Below are positions 34,852 through 43,486 of a stretch of DNA of 64,000 bases, piece by piece. The translations under genes and the position numbers were made by a program. Origin of the DNA: Betaproteobacteria bacterium (lineage in GTDB: Bacteria; Pseudomonadota; Gammaproteobacteria; Burkholderiales; Rhodocyclaceae); contig JAHRYN010000002.1 in assembly GCA_020621405.1 (NCBI GenBank), positions 1 through 64,000 of the forward strand, written 5' to 3'. How positions within the stretch are numbered: position 1 is the stretch's first letter; each line of letters opens with the position of its first letter. The notes beneath the pieces were generated by a model. That model saw only the letters and a program-made list of their open reading frames with translations, made no database searches and was not told where the DNA came from.

Positions 34852-36510
34852 TCAGAACCTCACGTTCATGTCCATCATGACGGTGTCCACCTCGTAGCGC
34901 TGGCCGGAGACTGCGGTCGGGTCGTAGGTCATCGTCTGGATGTTGCGTGCCGAGTACCAGCGCAGGCCGACCGCGGTGTCGCGGTAGATGCCGTAGCTGC
35001 CGCCCAGCACGAAGCCCTTCAGGTTGGTGCCGCCCAGGCCCATGTCGGAATCGGTGAAGGCGTCGAGCACCGAATCCGAACCGATGTACTTGTAGGACAG
35101 GAAGGCCTGCCAGTCGCCGGACTGGCGCACCGACGGCATGCCGACCAGCGCGCGCAGGTGATACGCGGTGTCCTTGCCGTCGGTGAGGTTCAGGCCGGTG
35201 CGGCGCTGGATGTCGGAGCGGTCGAAGCCGGTGTTCTTGACGTACTCGGCCGACAGCAGAACATGGACCGGATCGAAGTCCATGAAGTCGGCGGCGGCGG
35301 TCAGCACCCAGGGTTCGAATTTCGACGCGAGGCCATAGATCGGCGCCTTGTTGCTGTCGAACGGACTGTTGGTGCGCACCAGCGTGTTGCCCTTCTGGCG
35401 CAGCGAGGACGACCACGCATAGCGGCCGTAGCCCTGCAGCGGCTGGCCGGTCAGGGAATCGTAGTTCGTATCGGTACGCGCCTCGATGCGGCTGTAGCGG
35501 TACTTGGCCAGACCGACGCGCAGTCGCGTCGAACTGTTCAGGTCATATTCGGTGCCGATCTGCGCACCGGCCAGCCACTGGTCATCAGCGGCCGGCGGGT
35601 TGTCGGCACGGATCGGGAACCAGCCGGCGGTGGCGAACGGCCGCAGCGTGGCGCCGGTCCGGGTGTCGCGCACGGTGGCCGCGATGCCGTCGAAATTCAG
35701 GTCCTCGTCCCACACCAGATCGGTGGCGAACCACGGGTTGGGCACGCGCCCGCCGGACACCGACAGCCAGTCGACCGGATCGATCTTGATGTAGGCGCGG
35801 TCGACCAGGAAGCTGTACTTGTTGAAGCCGCTACCCAGCGTCTGGTTCGTTGACACGCGGTCGGTCACGTTGCCGGTGGTGAAGCGCAGGCCGGCGCTGA
35901 CGGTGTCAGTGATCTTCGCCAGCACGCCCAGCCGTACCCGCAGGCGCAGGCGATTCACGTCGGATGACGCATTGCCGGTCGGGAAGCCGTTGCTGTCCAG
36001 CTCGGTTCCAGCCGGAAAGCGCGTGGCCTTCGGATAATCGGGATTGGTCGCCGCCGGATTGCCGGCAGCGCCCGGCGCAAACGCGGTGATCGGCGTATTG
36101 CCGCCGGAAAAGCTGTCGGTCTGGTAGCGCACGCGCAGGTCGCCCTCGACCTTGATCCGCTCCGTCCATTCCGGAATCGCGTTCGGCGTGGCCCAGCCTT
36201 CCGAGCGCGCCTGGGCCAGCACTTCCTGCTTCAGCTGGTCGCGGATTTCCGCCTTCACCGATTCGGGCACGTACTGCACGCGAACCGTGGTGTCCTTCTT
36301 CGCTTTCGCCGCCGTCTTCGCCGCTTTCGCCTCGGCCGCCTTGATCAGTTCGTCGGCCTTGTCGCGCGTCAGCACGCCGGTATCGACCAGCGCATCGATC
36401 AGGTTCATCGTGGTCTGGCGCAGCGTGTCGAGCGATTCGGCTTCGCCGGCGTGCGCCGGCAGTGCGAACAGCGCGGTCAGCGCGAGCGGGAGCAGTGCTT
36501 TCTTCATCAC
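34852..36510 (-). CDS. Putative porin (Porin_5-like) with periplasmic coiled N-terminus
   Basis: A 552-residue outer-membrane protein. A signal peptide (ending LPAHA) is followed by an N-terminal helical region of about 90 residues, rich in Lys/Ala (DELIKAAEAKAAKTAAKAKK). The beta-barrel starts near GDLRVRYQTDSF and ends with VDTVMMDMNVRF, carrying the terminal Phe. It resembles the putative porin family often encoded beside ExbB/ExbD/TonB genes. There is no TonB-dependent plug domain, so how TonB acts on it is unclear. The substrate is unknown. Confidence 0.85.
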   Translation of the reverse strand: MMKKALLPLALTALFALPAHAGEAESLDTLRQTTMNLIDALVDTGVLTRDKADELIKAAEAKAAKTAAKAKKDTTVRVQYVPESVKAEIRDQLKQEVLAQARSEGWATPNAIPEWTERIKVEGDLRVRYQTDSFSGGNTPITAFAPGAAGNPAATNPDYPKATRFPAGTELDSNGFPTGNASSDVNRLRLRVRLGVLAKITDTVSAGLRFTTGNVTDRVSTNQTLGSGFNKYSFLVDRAYIKIDPVDWLSVSGGRVPNPWFATDLVWDEDLNFDGIAATVRDTRTGATLRPFATAGWFPIRADNPPAADDQWLAGAQIGTEYDLNSSTRLRVGLAKYRYSRIEARTDTNYDSLTGQPLQGYGRYAWSSSLRQKGNTLVRTNSPFDSNKAPIYGLASKFEPWVLTAAADFMDFDPVHVLLSAEYVKNTGFDRSDIQRRTGLNLTDGKDTAYHLRALVGMPSVRQSGDWQAFLSYKYIGSDSVLDAFTDSDMGLGGTNLKGFVLGGSYGIYRDTAVGLRWYSARNIQTMTYDPTAVSGQRYEVDTVMMDMNVRF

Positions 36511-36552
36511 TTCGGTCCGGGTAAGTCAGGTATTCGTCGGCCCGACCGGCGC

Positions 36553-37257
36553 TCAGCCGGTGAGGCGGTTGGTGATGCGCAGGCGGATCGGCTGCGGCAT
36601 GTCGGCCGGCGGTGCCTCGCGGAAGGCGCGCATCTGCCGGAGCGCGGCCGACAGCGCGGCGTCGGCCTTGTCGTTGCCGGTGCTGTCCGCCAGTTCGGCA
36701 CGCTGCACCGAGCCGTCGCGGCCCAGCCACACGGCCACGGTGACGCGGTAGTCGATCTGCTTCACCTCGCGGTTGCGCGCCAGTTCGTCCTGGATGTGGC
36801 GCTGCAGCGCGCTGGTGAAGAAGGCGAACTGCATGCGGTTCGGTTTGGCCGTGCCGCCGCCGACCGAGCCGACATCGCCGCCCTTGTATTCGTTGGTCAC
36901 GCTGCCGGCCGCGAACGGGCTGGGACCGTCGCCGGCCGCGCCTTCCATCTTCAGCTGCTCGGCCTGCTGCGGCGGCGCCTCGACCGGCTTGGGCTGCTCG
37001 ACCTTCACTTCCTTCTGGTCCTTCGGCGGTTCCGGCCGCTTCTCTTCCTTCGGCGGCGGAGGAGGAGGCGGCGGCGTGTCCGGCACGATGGTGATGCGGG
37101 CGACCTTGCGCACCGGGCCGCTCGGCTTGGCGAACTGATCCTTCAGCCACATGCCGCCGGCAATGACGATGGCCAGGCCGATGGCGCCGAGGATGAGCGA
37201 ACGCAGGCTGCGTCCGAGGCGCGAGCGGTCGACGGAATCTTCGGCAAGCGCAGCCAT
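36553..37257 (-). CDS. TonB-family energy transducer
   Basis: A 234-residue inner-membrane protein that spans the periplasm. It has one N-terminal membrane helix (about 20-40), a Pro-rich rod (PDTPPPPPPPPKEEKRPEPP) and a C-terminal TonB-like domain of about 90 residues (MQFAFFTSALQRHIQDELAR and VAVWLGRDGSVQRAELADST). It couples the proton-motive force, harvested by ExbB/ExbD, to an outer-membrane client. Start and exbD stop share a base (TGATG), showing tight coupling. The obvious client is the porin encoded next. Confidence 0.92.
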   Translation of the reverse strand: MAALAEDSVDRSRLGRSLRSLILGAIGLAIVIAGGMWLKDQFAKPSGPVRKVARITIVPDTPPPPPPPPKEEKRPEPPKDQKEVKVEQPKPVEAPPQQAEQLKMEGAAGDGPSPFAAGSVTNEYKGGDVGSVGGGTAKPNRMQFAFFTSALQRHIQDELARNREVKQIDYRVTVAVWLGRDGSVQRAELADSTGNDKADAALSAALRQMRAFREAPPADMPQPIRLRITNRLTG

Positions 37258-37661
37258 CAGGTGCCGATCCGCGACGTGATGAGACCGACGTTGGCGATGC
37301 CCATGCGGTTGACCAGATCGACCACCTGGATGACCCCGTCGTAGGGCGCACGCGCCTCGCCGCGGATCATCACGCTGAACTTCGGATCACGCGCGCGCGC
37401 CGCGTCGAGCTGGCCTTCGAGCTGGGCCAGCGACACGCCGACACCATTGACCATGAAGGCGCCGCTTTCCATCACCTGCACGATCTTGACCTCATGCTGT
37501 TCGGTGCTCGGCTTGTTCGACGGCTTGGGCAGCGTCATCGTCAGCCCCTGCACGCCGGCCGTCGTCATCAGGATGAACACGACCAGCAGCACGTAGGCCA
37601 GGTCGAGCATCGGCGTGACGTTGATCGAGTCGTAGGGCTTCGCCTCGGTGTTGATCTGCAT
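37257..37661 (-). CDS. exbD: ExbD/TolR-family biopolymer transport protein (second copy)
   Basis: A 134-residue inner-membrane protein with a single N-terminal helix (MLDLAYVLLVVFILMTTAG) that carries the conserved proton-path Asp, and a periplasmic domain. It overlaps the first ExbD gene by one base (TGATG). The two ExbD copies share the NVTPMLDLAYVLLVVFI core but differ in their periplasmic halves, so a heteromeric complex is likely. Confidence 0.92.
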   Translation of the reverse strand: MQINTEAKPYDSINVTPMLDLAYVLLVVFILMTTAGVQGLTMTLPKPSNKPSTEQHEVKIVQVMESGAFMVNGVGVSLAQLEGQLDAARARDPKFSVMIRGEARAPYDGVIQVVDLVNRMGIANVGLITSRIGT

Positions 37662-38071
37662 CAGCCGGCCACCTTCTTCGTCACCAGGCCGACTTCGGTG
37701 ATGTCGAGCCGCTTGCAGATTTCCAGCACCGCCGACACCTTTTCATAGTGCGCGGCGGCGTCGCCCTTGAGCACCACCGGCAGCGCCGGATTGGCGCTCT
37801 TGTACTGGCCGAGCCGCGTTTCGAGCGTGGCCATGTCGACCGGGTAGGCGTCGAGAAACACGTCACCGGCGGCGGTGATGGTGATGGCGCGGGTCTTCGG
37901 CTTGGCCAGGCTGACGGTCGCCTGCGTGTGCGGCGCGTCCACCTTGATGCCCTGCACCGACGCCGTCGTCATGATGATGAACACGACCAGCAGCACGTAG
38001 GCCAGGTCGAGCATCGGCGTGACGTTGATCTCGTCGTATGGCTGGTTGTCGCCCTTGACGTCTGCGGACAT
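37661..38071 (-). CDS. exbD: ExbD/TolR-family biopolymer transport protein (first copy)
   Basis: A 136-residue inner-membrane protein with the same topology as its neighbour. A short cytoplasmic start (YDEINVTPM) is followed by a helix (LDLAYVLLVVFIIMTTAS) with the conserved Asp, and a periplasmic domain ending DITEVGLVTKK. It lies 11 bases after the ExbB-fusion gene and completes a proton-driven ExbB-ExbD motor for the TonB encoded downstream. Confidence 0.93.
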   Translation of the reverse strand: MSADVKGDNQPYDEINVTPMLDLAYVLLVVFIIMTTASVQGIKVDAPHTQATVSLAKPKTRAITITAAGDVFLDAYPVDMATLETRLGQYKSANPALPVVLKGDAAAHYEKVSAVLEICKRLDITEVGLVTKKVAG

Positions 38072-38082
38072 GGCGGCTTCGC

Positions 38083-39765
38083 TCAGCGGCCGTGTACTTC
38101 GGCGACGCGGGTCACGAACTCGTCGACGAAGATCTGCATGTCGGCACTGATGTTCTTGATGCGCGACGCGAGGTAGTTGTAGCCGAACAGCGCCGGGATC
38201 GCGACCGCCAGACCGGCCACCGTGGCCAGCAGCGCCGCAGCGATGCCCGGTGCGATGGCATTCACATTGACGTCGCCAGCCGCCGCGATGGCGGCGAAGG
38301 TGATCATCACGCCGACCACGGTGCCGAGCAGGCCGAGGAAGGGGCCGCCGGAAATCGCGATGGTCAGCAGCACCATCTGCGAATTGAGCTTGTGCGATTC
38401 GCGCACCAGATCGGCGTCGATCGATGCCTTGATCGCGTCCATCGACGCACCGGTCAGGCCGGCAGCCTCGCCCTGCATGTCGAAACGCTTGCGGATTTCA
38501 CGCAAGCCGGCGCCATACAGCCGGAACAGCGACGAATTCGGATGCGCGGCGCCCTGGTCCAGCGTCAGGAATTCGCTCGTTGCCGTGCGGAAGCGGCCGA
38601 GAAAGCGGCGGTTGTCGCCGTCGATGCGGCCGACCAGCAGCGCCTTGGCGATCATCACCCAGACGCTGATGACGAACATCACGGCGAGGATGATGATGAC
38701 CACCCAGGCATCGGTCGTCAGGTTGTCGAGCAGGATGCCGAAGTAGTTGTGTCCGCCGCCGCCCGCCTCGGCTGCCTCCTCGCGCACCGTCACGAAGCCG
38801 GAATCGGCACCCTGACCCGCAGCAGCGAGCTTCATCCAGTCGGCACTGCGCGCCGTGCTGGAGAGCTGGACTTCGTCAAGTTCTCCGCTGTAGCCGTCGC
38901 CGATCACGACATCGGCCTGCTGCGCGGCAAGCGTCGCGTCGCCACTGCCGACGGCCTGGCCATCGACGTAGATCGTCGCCTTGCCGCCGCCTACGGTCGC
39001 CGCCACATGCTGCCAGGTACCCGGCTTGAGCGTGCCGCCGGCCACGCGCACGCCGCCCACGCTGAGTGCCAGCGCACTGCCTTCGATCTTCAGCGTCAGG
39101 CTGCCCTGGGCATACAGCGTCGCCTGCTGCGGCAGAGCGGACGGCACGATCCAGGCAGACGCGCTCCAGGCGCCGCCGGCAGTCGTGGCCAGTTTCGGCA
39201 CGGCGGTGACATGCATTCCAGTGCCGCTGAAGATGGCCGCATCACCCAGCAGCGCAGCCTTCTGCACCGCCACCGCACCGGTGCCGACCAGGCCGCTGGC
39301 CAACGAATCGGCCAGCAATGCCGCTTCGCTGAAGTGCCAGATGCCGACGGTCGAGCTGTCGTAGGTACCCTGGCGGTCCTGCGCATCCGTCGCCGCACCA
39401 TTGCCGAAGTAGGCGTAGATCTGCGCCTTGTCCTGTCCGGGCGTGACCAGCGGCACCTGCACCCACACCACCGCCAGTTCGTTCAGCGCGTCGAAACGCT
39501 CGATATGGTGCTTGAGCACGGTCTTGTCGTCGCCGGCGACGAAACGCAGGTCGGAACCGTCCTCCTTTGCCGCGGTGAAATCGAAGTTTCCGCTGTGCAG
39601 GCGGATCGCGACCGGCACCGAGGACTGCGGCGCGGCAATGGTCACGCCGGTGGCGCCGGTATCGAGCGTGACGGTGCGGCGTGCGGTCCACGCGGCATCC
39701 CACCAGGCGTTGGCGAACGAGGGGACGAGCGCGAGCAGCGCTCCGAGGGCGAGGGTCTTTTTCAT
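38083..39765 (-). CDS. DUF2341-LamG-like-ExbB/MotA/TolQ fusion protein
   Basis: A 560-residue protein that joins an exported domain to a proton-channel subunit. It has a signal peptide (MKKTLALGALLALVPSFANA), a DUF2341 domain (about 55-130), and a LamG/concanavalin-like beta-sandwich (about 150-320; GTWQHVAATVGGGKATIYVDGQ and GELDEVQLSSTARS). The ExbB/TolQ channel follows (about 350-555) with GGPFLGLLGTVVGVMITF and ALLATVAGLAVAIPALFGYNY. The sandwich would sit in the periplasm, next to the channel. I chose the ATG at 39765 at the signal peptide; the frame continues to 39825. It heads an operon with two ExbD, TonB, porin and coiled-coil genes. Confidence 0.9.
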   Translation of the reverse strand: MKKTLALGALLALVPSFANAWWDAAWTARRTVTLDTGATGVTIAAPQSSVPVAIRLHSGNFDFTAAKEDGSDLRFVAGDDKTVLKHHIERFDALNELAVVWVQVPLVTPGQDKAQIYAYFGNGAATDAQDRQGTYDSSTVGIWHFSEAALLADSLASGLVGTGAVAVQKAALLGDAAIFSGTGMHVTAVPKLATTAGGAWSASAWIVPSALPQQATLYAQGSLTLKIEGSALALSVGGVRVAGGTLKPGTWQHVAATVGGGKATIYVDGQAVGSGDATLAAQQADVVIGDGYSGELDEVQLSSTARSADWMKLAAAGQGADSGFVTVREEAAEAGGGGHNYFGILLDNLTTDAWVVIIILAVMFVISVWVMIAKALLVGRIDGDNRRFLGRFRTATSEFLTLDQGAAHPNSSLFRLYGAGLREIRKRFDMQGEAAGLTGASMDAIKASIDADLVRESHKLNSQMVLLTIAISGGPFLGLLGTVVGVMITFAAIAAAGDVNVNAIAPGIAAALLATVAGLAVAIPALFGYNYLASRIKNISADMQIFVDEFVTRVAEVHGR

Positions 39766-39839
39766 GGCTGGCAAGGAAAAATTCAGGCCGGATTGTCCGG
39801 TCCGAACGTGTCCTTGCCATGACATGAAATATGGGCTTG

Positions 39840-39857
39840 ATAGTCCGATCGGACTAT
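39840..39857. promoter_or_regulatory. Perfect 18-base palindrome upstream of ExbB-fusion operon
   Basis: ATAGTCCGATCGGACTAT is perfectly self-complementary and lies 75 bases upstream of the ExbB-fusion start, in the 139-base gap after truC. The same core appears in both arms of the inverted repeat near 33.9-34.0 kb. It is a good candidate for a dimeric repressor or activator site; the protein is unknown. Confidence 0.65.
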
Positions 39858-39904
39858 TTCAAAGACCCTGCCGTCACGCGGCTGACTGCCGCTCCCCGCG
39901 TCGG

Positions 39905-40654
39905 TCAGGCATCAGCCAGCAGGGCTTCAAGCGGCCCCCAGCCGAAGGCTCCGGCCAGCCGGTGAAAGTCCTCGCCCGGATCGCTGTTCAGCACGATGGC
40001 GTCGCCGGTTACCGGATGCCGGATATGCATATGTATACAGGCGAGCAGCAGCCGGTTCGCGCCCCAGGCCGAAGCGAAGTAGCGGTTGTGAACACCCTTG
40101 CCGTGGGTCGAATCTCCGATGACCGGATGCGCGATGTGGTTCATGTGGCGGCGAATCTGGTGCGTGCGTCCGGTCAGCGGACGCGCCTCGACCAGTGCGT
40201 AGCGGCTGGTCGGATAGCGGTCCACCGCCACCGGCAGTTCCACGGTAGCCAGCCGCCGGTAGCGCGTCTGCGCCGGCTGCGCCTCGACCGGATCGGCACC
40301 TTCGCGTGCGGCGCGCGGATCGATGGCGTCATCGACCCGGCGCAGCGGATGGTCGATTTCACCCGCCGCCGCCGGATGGCCGCGCACCAGCGCGACATAG
40401 TGCTTGTTCGGCGCATGCTGCGCGAACTGCTCTGCCAGCGCATGCGCCGATGCCGGATCGAGTGCGAACACCAGCACGCCGGAGGTGCCGCGGTCCAGGC
40501 GATGCACCGGCCACACCCGCTGTCCCAGCTGGTCGCGCAGCAGTTGCACCGCAAACTGCGTCTCGTGACGGTCAAGCGCGGTGCGATGCACCAGCAGTCC
40601 GGGCGGCTTGTTGATCGCGACCATGAAGGCGTCGCGGTAGAGGATGTCGAGCAT
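39905..40654 (-). CDS. truC: tRNA pseudouridine(65) synthase TruC
   Basis: A 249-residue RluA-family pseudouridine synthase that modifies U65 of certain tRNAs. The start MLDILYRDAFMVAINKPPGL and the VHRTALDR segment closely match E. coli TruC. The catalytic motif HRLDRGTSG has Asp54, and the later RPLTGRTHQIRRHMNHIAHPVIGDSTHG motif is complete. There is no S4 domain, as expected. It stands alone between unrelated genes. Confidence 0.94.
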   Translation of the reverse strand: MLDILYRDAFMVAINKPPGLLVHRTALDRHETQFAVQLLRDQLGQRVWPVHRLDRGTSGVLVFALDPASAHALAEQFAQHAPNKHYVALVRGHPAAAGEIDHPLRRVDDAIDPRAAREGADPVEAQPAQTRYRRLATVELPVAVDRYPTSRYALVEARPLTGRTHQIRRHMNHIAHPVIGDSTHGKGVHNRYFASAWGANRLLLACIHMHIRHPVTGDAIVLNSDPGEDFHRLAGAFGWGPLEALLADA

Positions 40655-40837
40655 GAATACGGAATGAGAACGGAAGTACGGCGCACGCCGGGCAGCGCCG
40701 CATCATCGCATGTACGCCGGTGCCGGCTGCAACGGCATGGACAGGCCGGGATCGCCTGCATATGCTGCGTGCGTTGCGCGGCACCGACACGCCACGCCCG
40801 TCCCCCGCCGCCCGCTTCCAGCACGGACCGACAGCAC

Positions 40838-41113
40838 ATGAAAACAGTACCCGACCGCCAAACTGCAGCCGCCCGCCTTTCCGTATGGACTTCCCTGACC
40901 GGCTCCAGCGTGCTGCCGCTGCTCGCCATGCTGGCGCCGCTGTTCTTCTCGGGCTGCACTGCGCAGCGGGCCTACGAAACCGGTCAGGCCTGGCAGCGGA
41001 ACCAGTGCGACCGGATGGTCGACTTCGAGGAAAGACGGCGCTGCCTGGAGGCAGCGGACGTGCCCTACGACAGCTACCGGCGCCAGACCGAGGAAGACAG
41101 CAAACCGAAATGA
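40838..41113 (+). CDS. Small putative lipoprotein
   Basis: A 91-residue protein with a long N-terminal region, a hydrophobic segment and a lipobox-like FFSGC (Cys at about 40). A charged mature part follows (NQCDRMVDFEERRRCLEAADVPYDSYRRQ) with two further cysteines that could pair. The frame is open far upstream, but the ATG at 40838 is the first sensible start. The signal region is unusually long for a lipoprotein. It is divergent from truC. The function is unknown. Confidence 0.65.
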   Translation: MKTVPDRQTAAARLSVWTSLTGSSVLPLLAMLAPLFFSGCTAQRAYETGQAWQRNQCDRMVDFEERRRCLEAADVPYDSYRRQTEEDSKPK

Positions 41114-41235
41114 CGGGCCGGTGCGGCGATACGGTGGCTGAATGGTCATGCTTCGGGTCGCCTGGCAGCGGCTCCGGACGGCCCGCACGTGCCGCAGAAG
41201 TGCTAGATTGGCTGCTCGATACGGGAGGCTGAACC

Positions 41236-41508
41236 ATGAGCGAAACACACTTGCCCGAGTACGTCGTCGATCTCACCAACCATTCGAACCGCCTGCGCCT
41301 CGAATCGGCCACGCCCGGCCGGCCGATGAAGGTAGTCGTGCGCGATCCGGCCGACCCGTCCGGTCCGCCGATGCACGGCACCGGCCTGCTCAGCAGCGAC
41401 CAGACCGAGTTCACGGTCGACATCCCCGGCCCGGCCGGAACGCACCGATTCACGCAGAACTGGGCCGAACTCAGCGCCAGGCTGGCGTCGTTCTCGGAAT
41501 TCGACTAG
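41236..41508 (+). CDS. Conserved hypothetical small protein
   Basis: A 90-residue soluble protein beginning MSETHLPEYVVDLTNHSNRL, preceded by a good GGGAGG ribosome-binding site. Composition is ordinary, with no signal peptide or membrane segment and no motif I can name. It ends 21 bases before the convergent DUF1415 gene. Confidence 0.7.
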   Translation: MSETHLPEYVVDLTNHSNRLRLESATPGRPMKVVVRDPADPSGPPMHGTGLLSSDQTEFTVDIPGPAGTHRFTQNWAELSARLASFSEFD

Positions 41509-41529
41509 CAAGCGTTCGGCCTGGCGACG

Positions 41530-42102
41530 TCACTCGCGGCCGGATTCGCCGCAGCGGCGGCCATCCGGCAGACCCAGCGCACGCCAGCCGGCGATGCCGA
41601 GCTTGTGCAGCGTTTCGATATTGCGTTCGTAGATGCTTTCCGCTTCCGGAAACGCATCCACCGCACGCGTGACGCTCGCCTCGCGCAGCAGATGGATGGT
41701 CGGAAACGGCGCGCGATTGGTGTAGTTGCCGATGTCGTCCGGTTCGGTATCGGCGAACTGCCACTGCGGGTGAAAGGCGGCGACCTGGATCACGCCTTCA
41801 TGGCCGAGCTCGGTGACCGCGTGGTCGACCAGGTCGAGGAAGTCGTTGAAGTCGAGGAAGTCCTCGAACAGGCCGGCATGCATGATCAGCGTGGTGTCCA
41901 CCTGCTCCGGATCGGCCGCGGCGAGGAATTCGATCTCGTCGTCGATGTCCTGCAGGAAGCCGTCGAAATGCTTGGCTTCGCTGACCACGTAGCGCACCTG
42001 CTCCTTCACATAGACCGCCTTGGCGAACGGGCACAGGTTCAGTCCGATGACCGCCTTTTCCAGCCACAGCCGGGTAGCTGCGATGACATGTTCCGGGTTC
42101 AT
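41530..42102 (-). CDS. DUF1415 family protein
   Basis: A 190-residue cytoplasmic protein of the DUF1415 family, with the start VIAATRLWLEKAVIGLNLCPFAKAV and central AFHPQWQFADTEPDDIGNY. Members are widespread in proteobacteria and uncharacterised. The start overlaps the alpha/beta hydrolase stop by 4 bases (ATGA), so the two are co-translated. Confidence 0.9.
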   Translation of the reverse strand: MNPEHVIAATRLWLEKAVIGLNLCPFAKAVYVKEQVRYVVSEAKHFDGFLQDIDDEIEFLAAADPEQVDTTLIMHAGLFEDFLDFNDFLDLVDHAVTELGHEGVIQVAAFHPQWQFADTEPDDIGNYTNRAPFPTIHLLREASVTRAVDAFPEAESIYERNIETLHKLGIAGWRALGLPDGRRCGESGRE

Positions 42103-43028
42103 TGCACAAAATCTTCCGTCAGGAATTGTTCGACCGGCGCCGTCTGCGCGATGTCCATGAACATCGGCGCGTGTCCGACGCCGGCAATTTCGAGCGTGCG
42201 CGCACGCGGGCCGCGCACCGCCATCTGCGCGAGGGTATCAGCAGTCAGCAGATCAGATTCGGCGCCGCGTACGCACAGCGTCGGGCAGCGGATCGCGTCG
42301 TACAGGTTCCACAGCTCGATGTCGCCGAGGAACAGCATCGCCTGCATCGGCTTTGCGATGTCCGGGTCGTAGCCCATCTCGAAGCCGCCGCCGGTCAGCG
42401 GCCGCGTGACATGCACCGTCAGATGACGCCACTGCTCATCGGTCAGCGGACCGAAGGGCGCGCTGACCTGGCGTATGTACTGCCCGGCCTGATCCAGATC
42501 AGCGAATTTCGGCGCCTTGCCGACATAGTCGGCGATGCGGCGCAGGCTGGCGTTGGTGACGACCGGACCGACGTCGTTCAGCACCATGCGCCGGATTGGC
42601 GTTCCGGGCAGCGCGGCCAGCGCCATGCCGATCAGCCCGCCCATCGAGGTACCGAACCAGTCCACCTGATCGACACCGAGGCGCGCGATCAGCGTCACCA
42701 TGTCGCCGACGTACTGCGGCACGCCGTAGCCGGCCGCGTCCGGCAGCCAGTCGCTGCGCCCGCGGCCAACCACGTCCGGACAGACGACGCGGTACTGTCC
42801 GCACAGGCGCTGCGCAAGGAAGTCGAAATCGCGGCCGATGCGCGTCAGGCCATGCACGCAGACCAGCACGCGCGGATTGTCCGGGTCGCCCCACTCGGCA
42901 TAGGCCATGTGGTGCAGGCCCTTCGGATTGGCACACTGCACGCGCTTCAGGCGCGGCTGGGCAACAGCAGAGGCCGGTGCCGCCGGCGCATGGCCGAACC
43001 ACGCGGAAATCCTGTCGAACACGCCCAT
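42099..43028 (-). CDS. Alpha/beta hydrolase
   Basis: A 309-residue alpha/beta-fold hydrolase. The oxyanion-hole region is LVCVHGLTRIGRDFDFLA, the nucleophile elbow is GTSMGG (Ser), a probable acid is in RGAESDLLT, and the base is the His of GVGHAPMF. The substrate is unknown. The ATG at 43028 follows an AAGGA site. The frame runs on upstream into a decayed comEC fragment, which is a leftover and not part of this protein. In the ancestral order it followed comEC directly. Confidence 0.9.
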   Translation of the reverse strand: MGVFDRISAWFGHAPAAPASAVAQPRLKRVQCANPKGLHHMAYAEWGDPDNPRVLVCVHGLTRIGRDFDFLAQRLCGQYRVVCPDVVGRGRSDWLPDAAGYGVPQYVGDMVTLIARLGVDQVDWFGTSMGGLIGMALAALPGTPIRRMVLNDVGPVVTNASLRRIADYVGKAPKFADLDQAGQYIRQVSAPFGPLTDEQWRHLTVHVTRPLTGGGFEMGYDPDIAKPMQAMLFLGDIELWNLYDAIRCPTLCVRGAESDLLTADTLAQMAVRGPRARTLEIAGVGHAPMFMDIAQTAPVEQFLTEDFVQ

Positions 43029-43152
43029 GACCGTCCTTTTCACTGAACCGGAACGTGATTGTGCCAGTAGCGGGCATCCGCTTCGCGGCTGAGCGCACAT
43101 TCGATGCCGGCCGCGGAAGTCGCAGGCGACCGCACCATCGCAGTCGCAACGC
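42989..43152. repeat. Left copy of duplicated comEC/hydrolase junction
   Basis: About 164 bases here match 47288-47453 in direct orientation. The first 48 bases (42989-43036) are identical; the rest differ by scattered substitutions and a 2-base gap. A weaker match extends into the hydrolase gene (about 42842-42930 against 47195-47284). The copies bracket the inserted kinase gene. Confidence 0.88.
43040..43152 (-). pseudogene. Remnant of comEC 3' end
   Basis: This stretch is a diverged copy of the last roughly 37 codons of comEC (intact copy at 47339-47453). It is cut off from the rest of that gene by the 4 kb insertion and carries a 2-base deletion. It is non-functional as a gene but now forms the upstream region of the hydrolase. 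Confidence 0.75.
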
Positions 43153-43486
43153 ATGATCAGCGCTTCGTGATCGCGCCGATCTGCAGGGCATTGCGGCTTC
43201 CTCGTCAGCCGCCAACGGCCTGTAAGAAACCGAACCGATACACCATCGGCCACATTCCGCTGGTCGAAGCCGAGGCACACTATCGTCGGCCGCTTTCCAG
43301 GCAAACCATGACTGCCTGACCCACACCAAACAGCCTCCACGACTTCCGGGGCGATTCGCGGATTCAGATGCTATGCAACGTGAAGCATCGGCGTGGTTCC
43401 AGCAGCGAACTCTCGCGGGTAGAGTTTGAAAGGCAATACCTTCAGAGGCTCGGGAACGTCCAGAAAACCCGCGGCGACAAAGGCCG
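43153..43486. other. Non-coding region upstream of the inserted kinase
   Basis: This stretch of about 330 bases follows the comEC remnant and must hold the promoter of the kinase gene. I see no convincing promoter, repeat or transposon end in it, and no gene. Confidence 0.4.
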
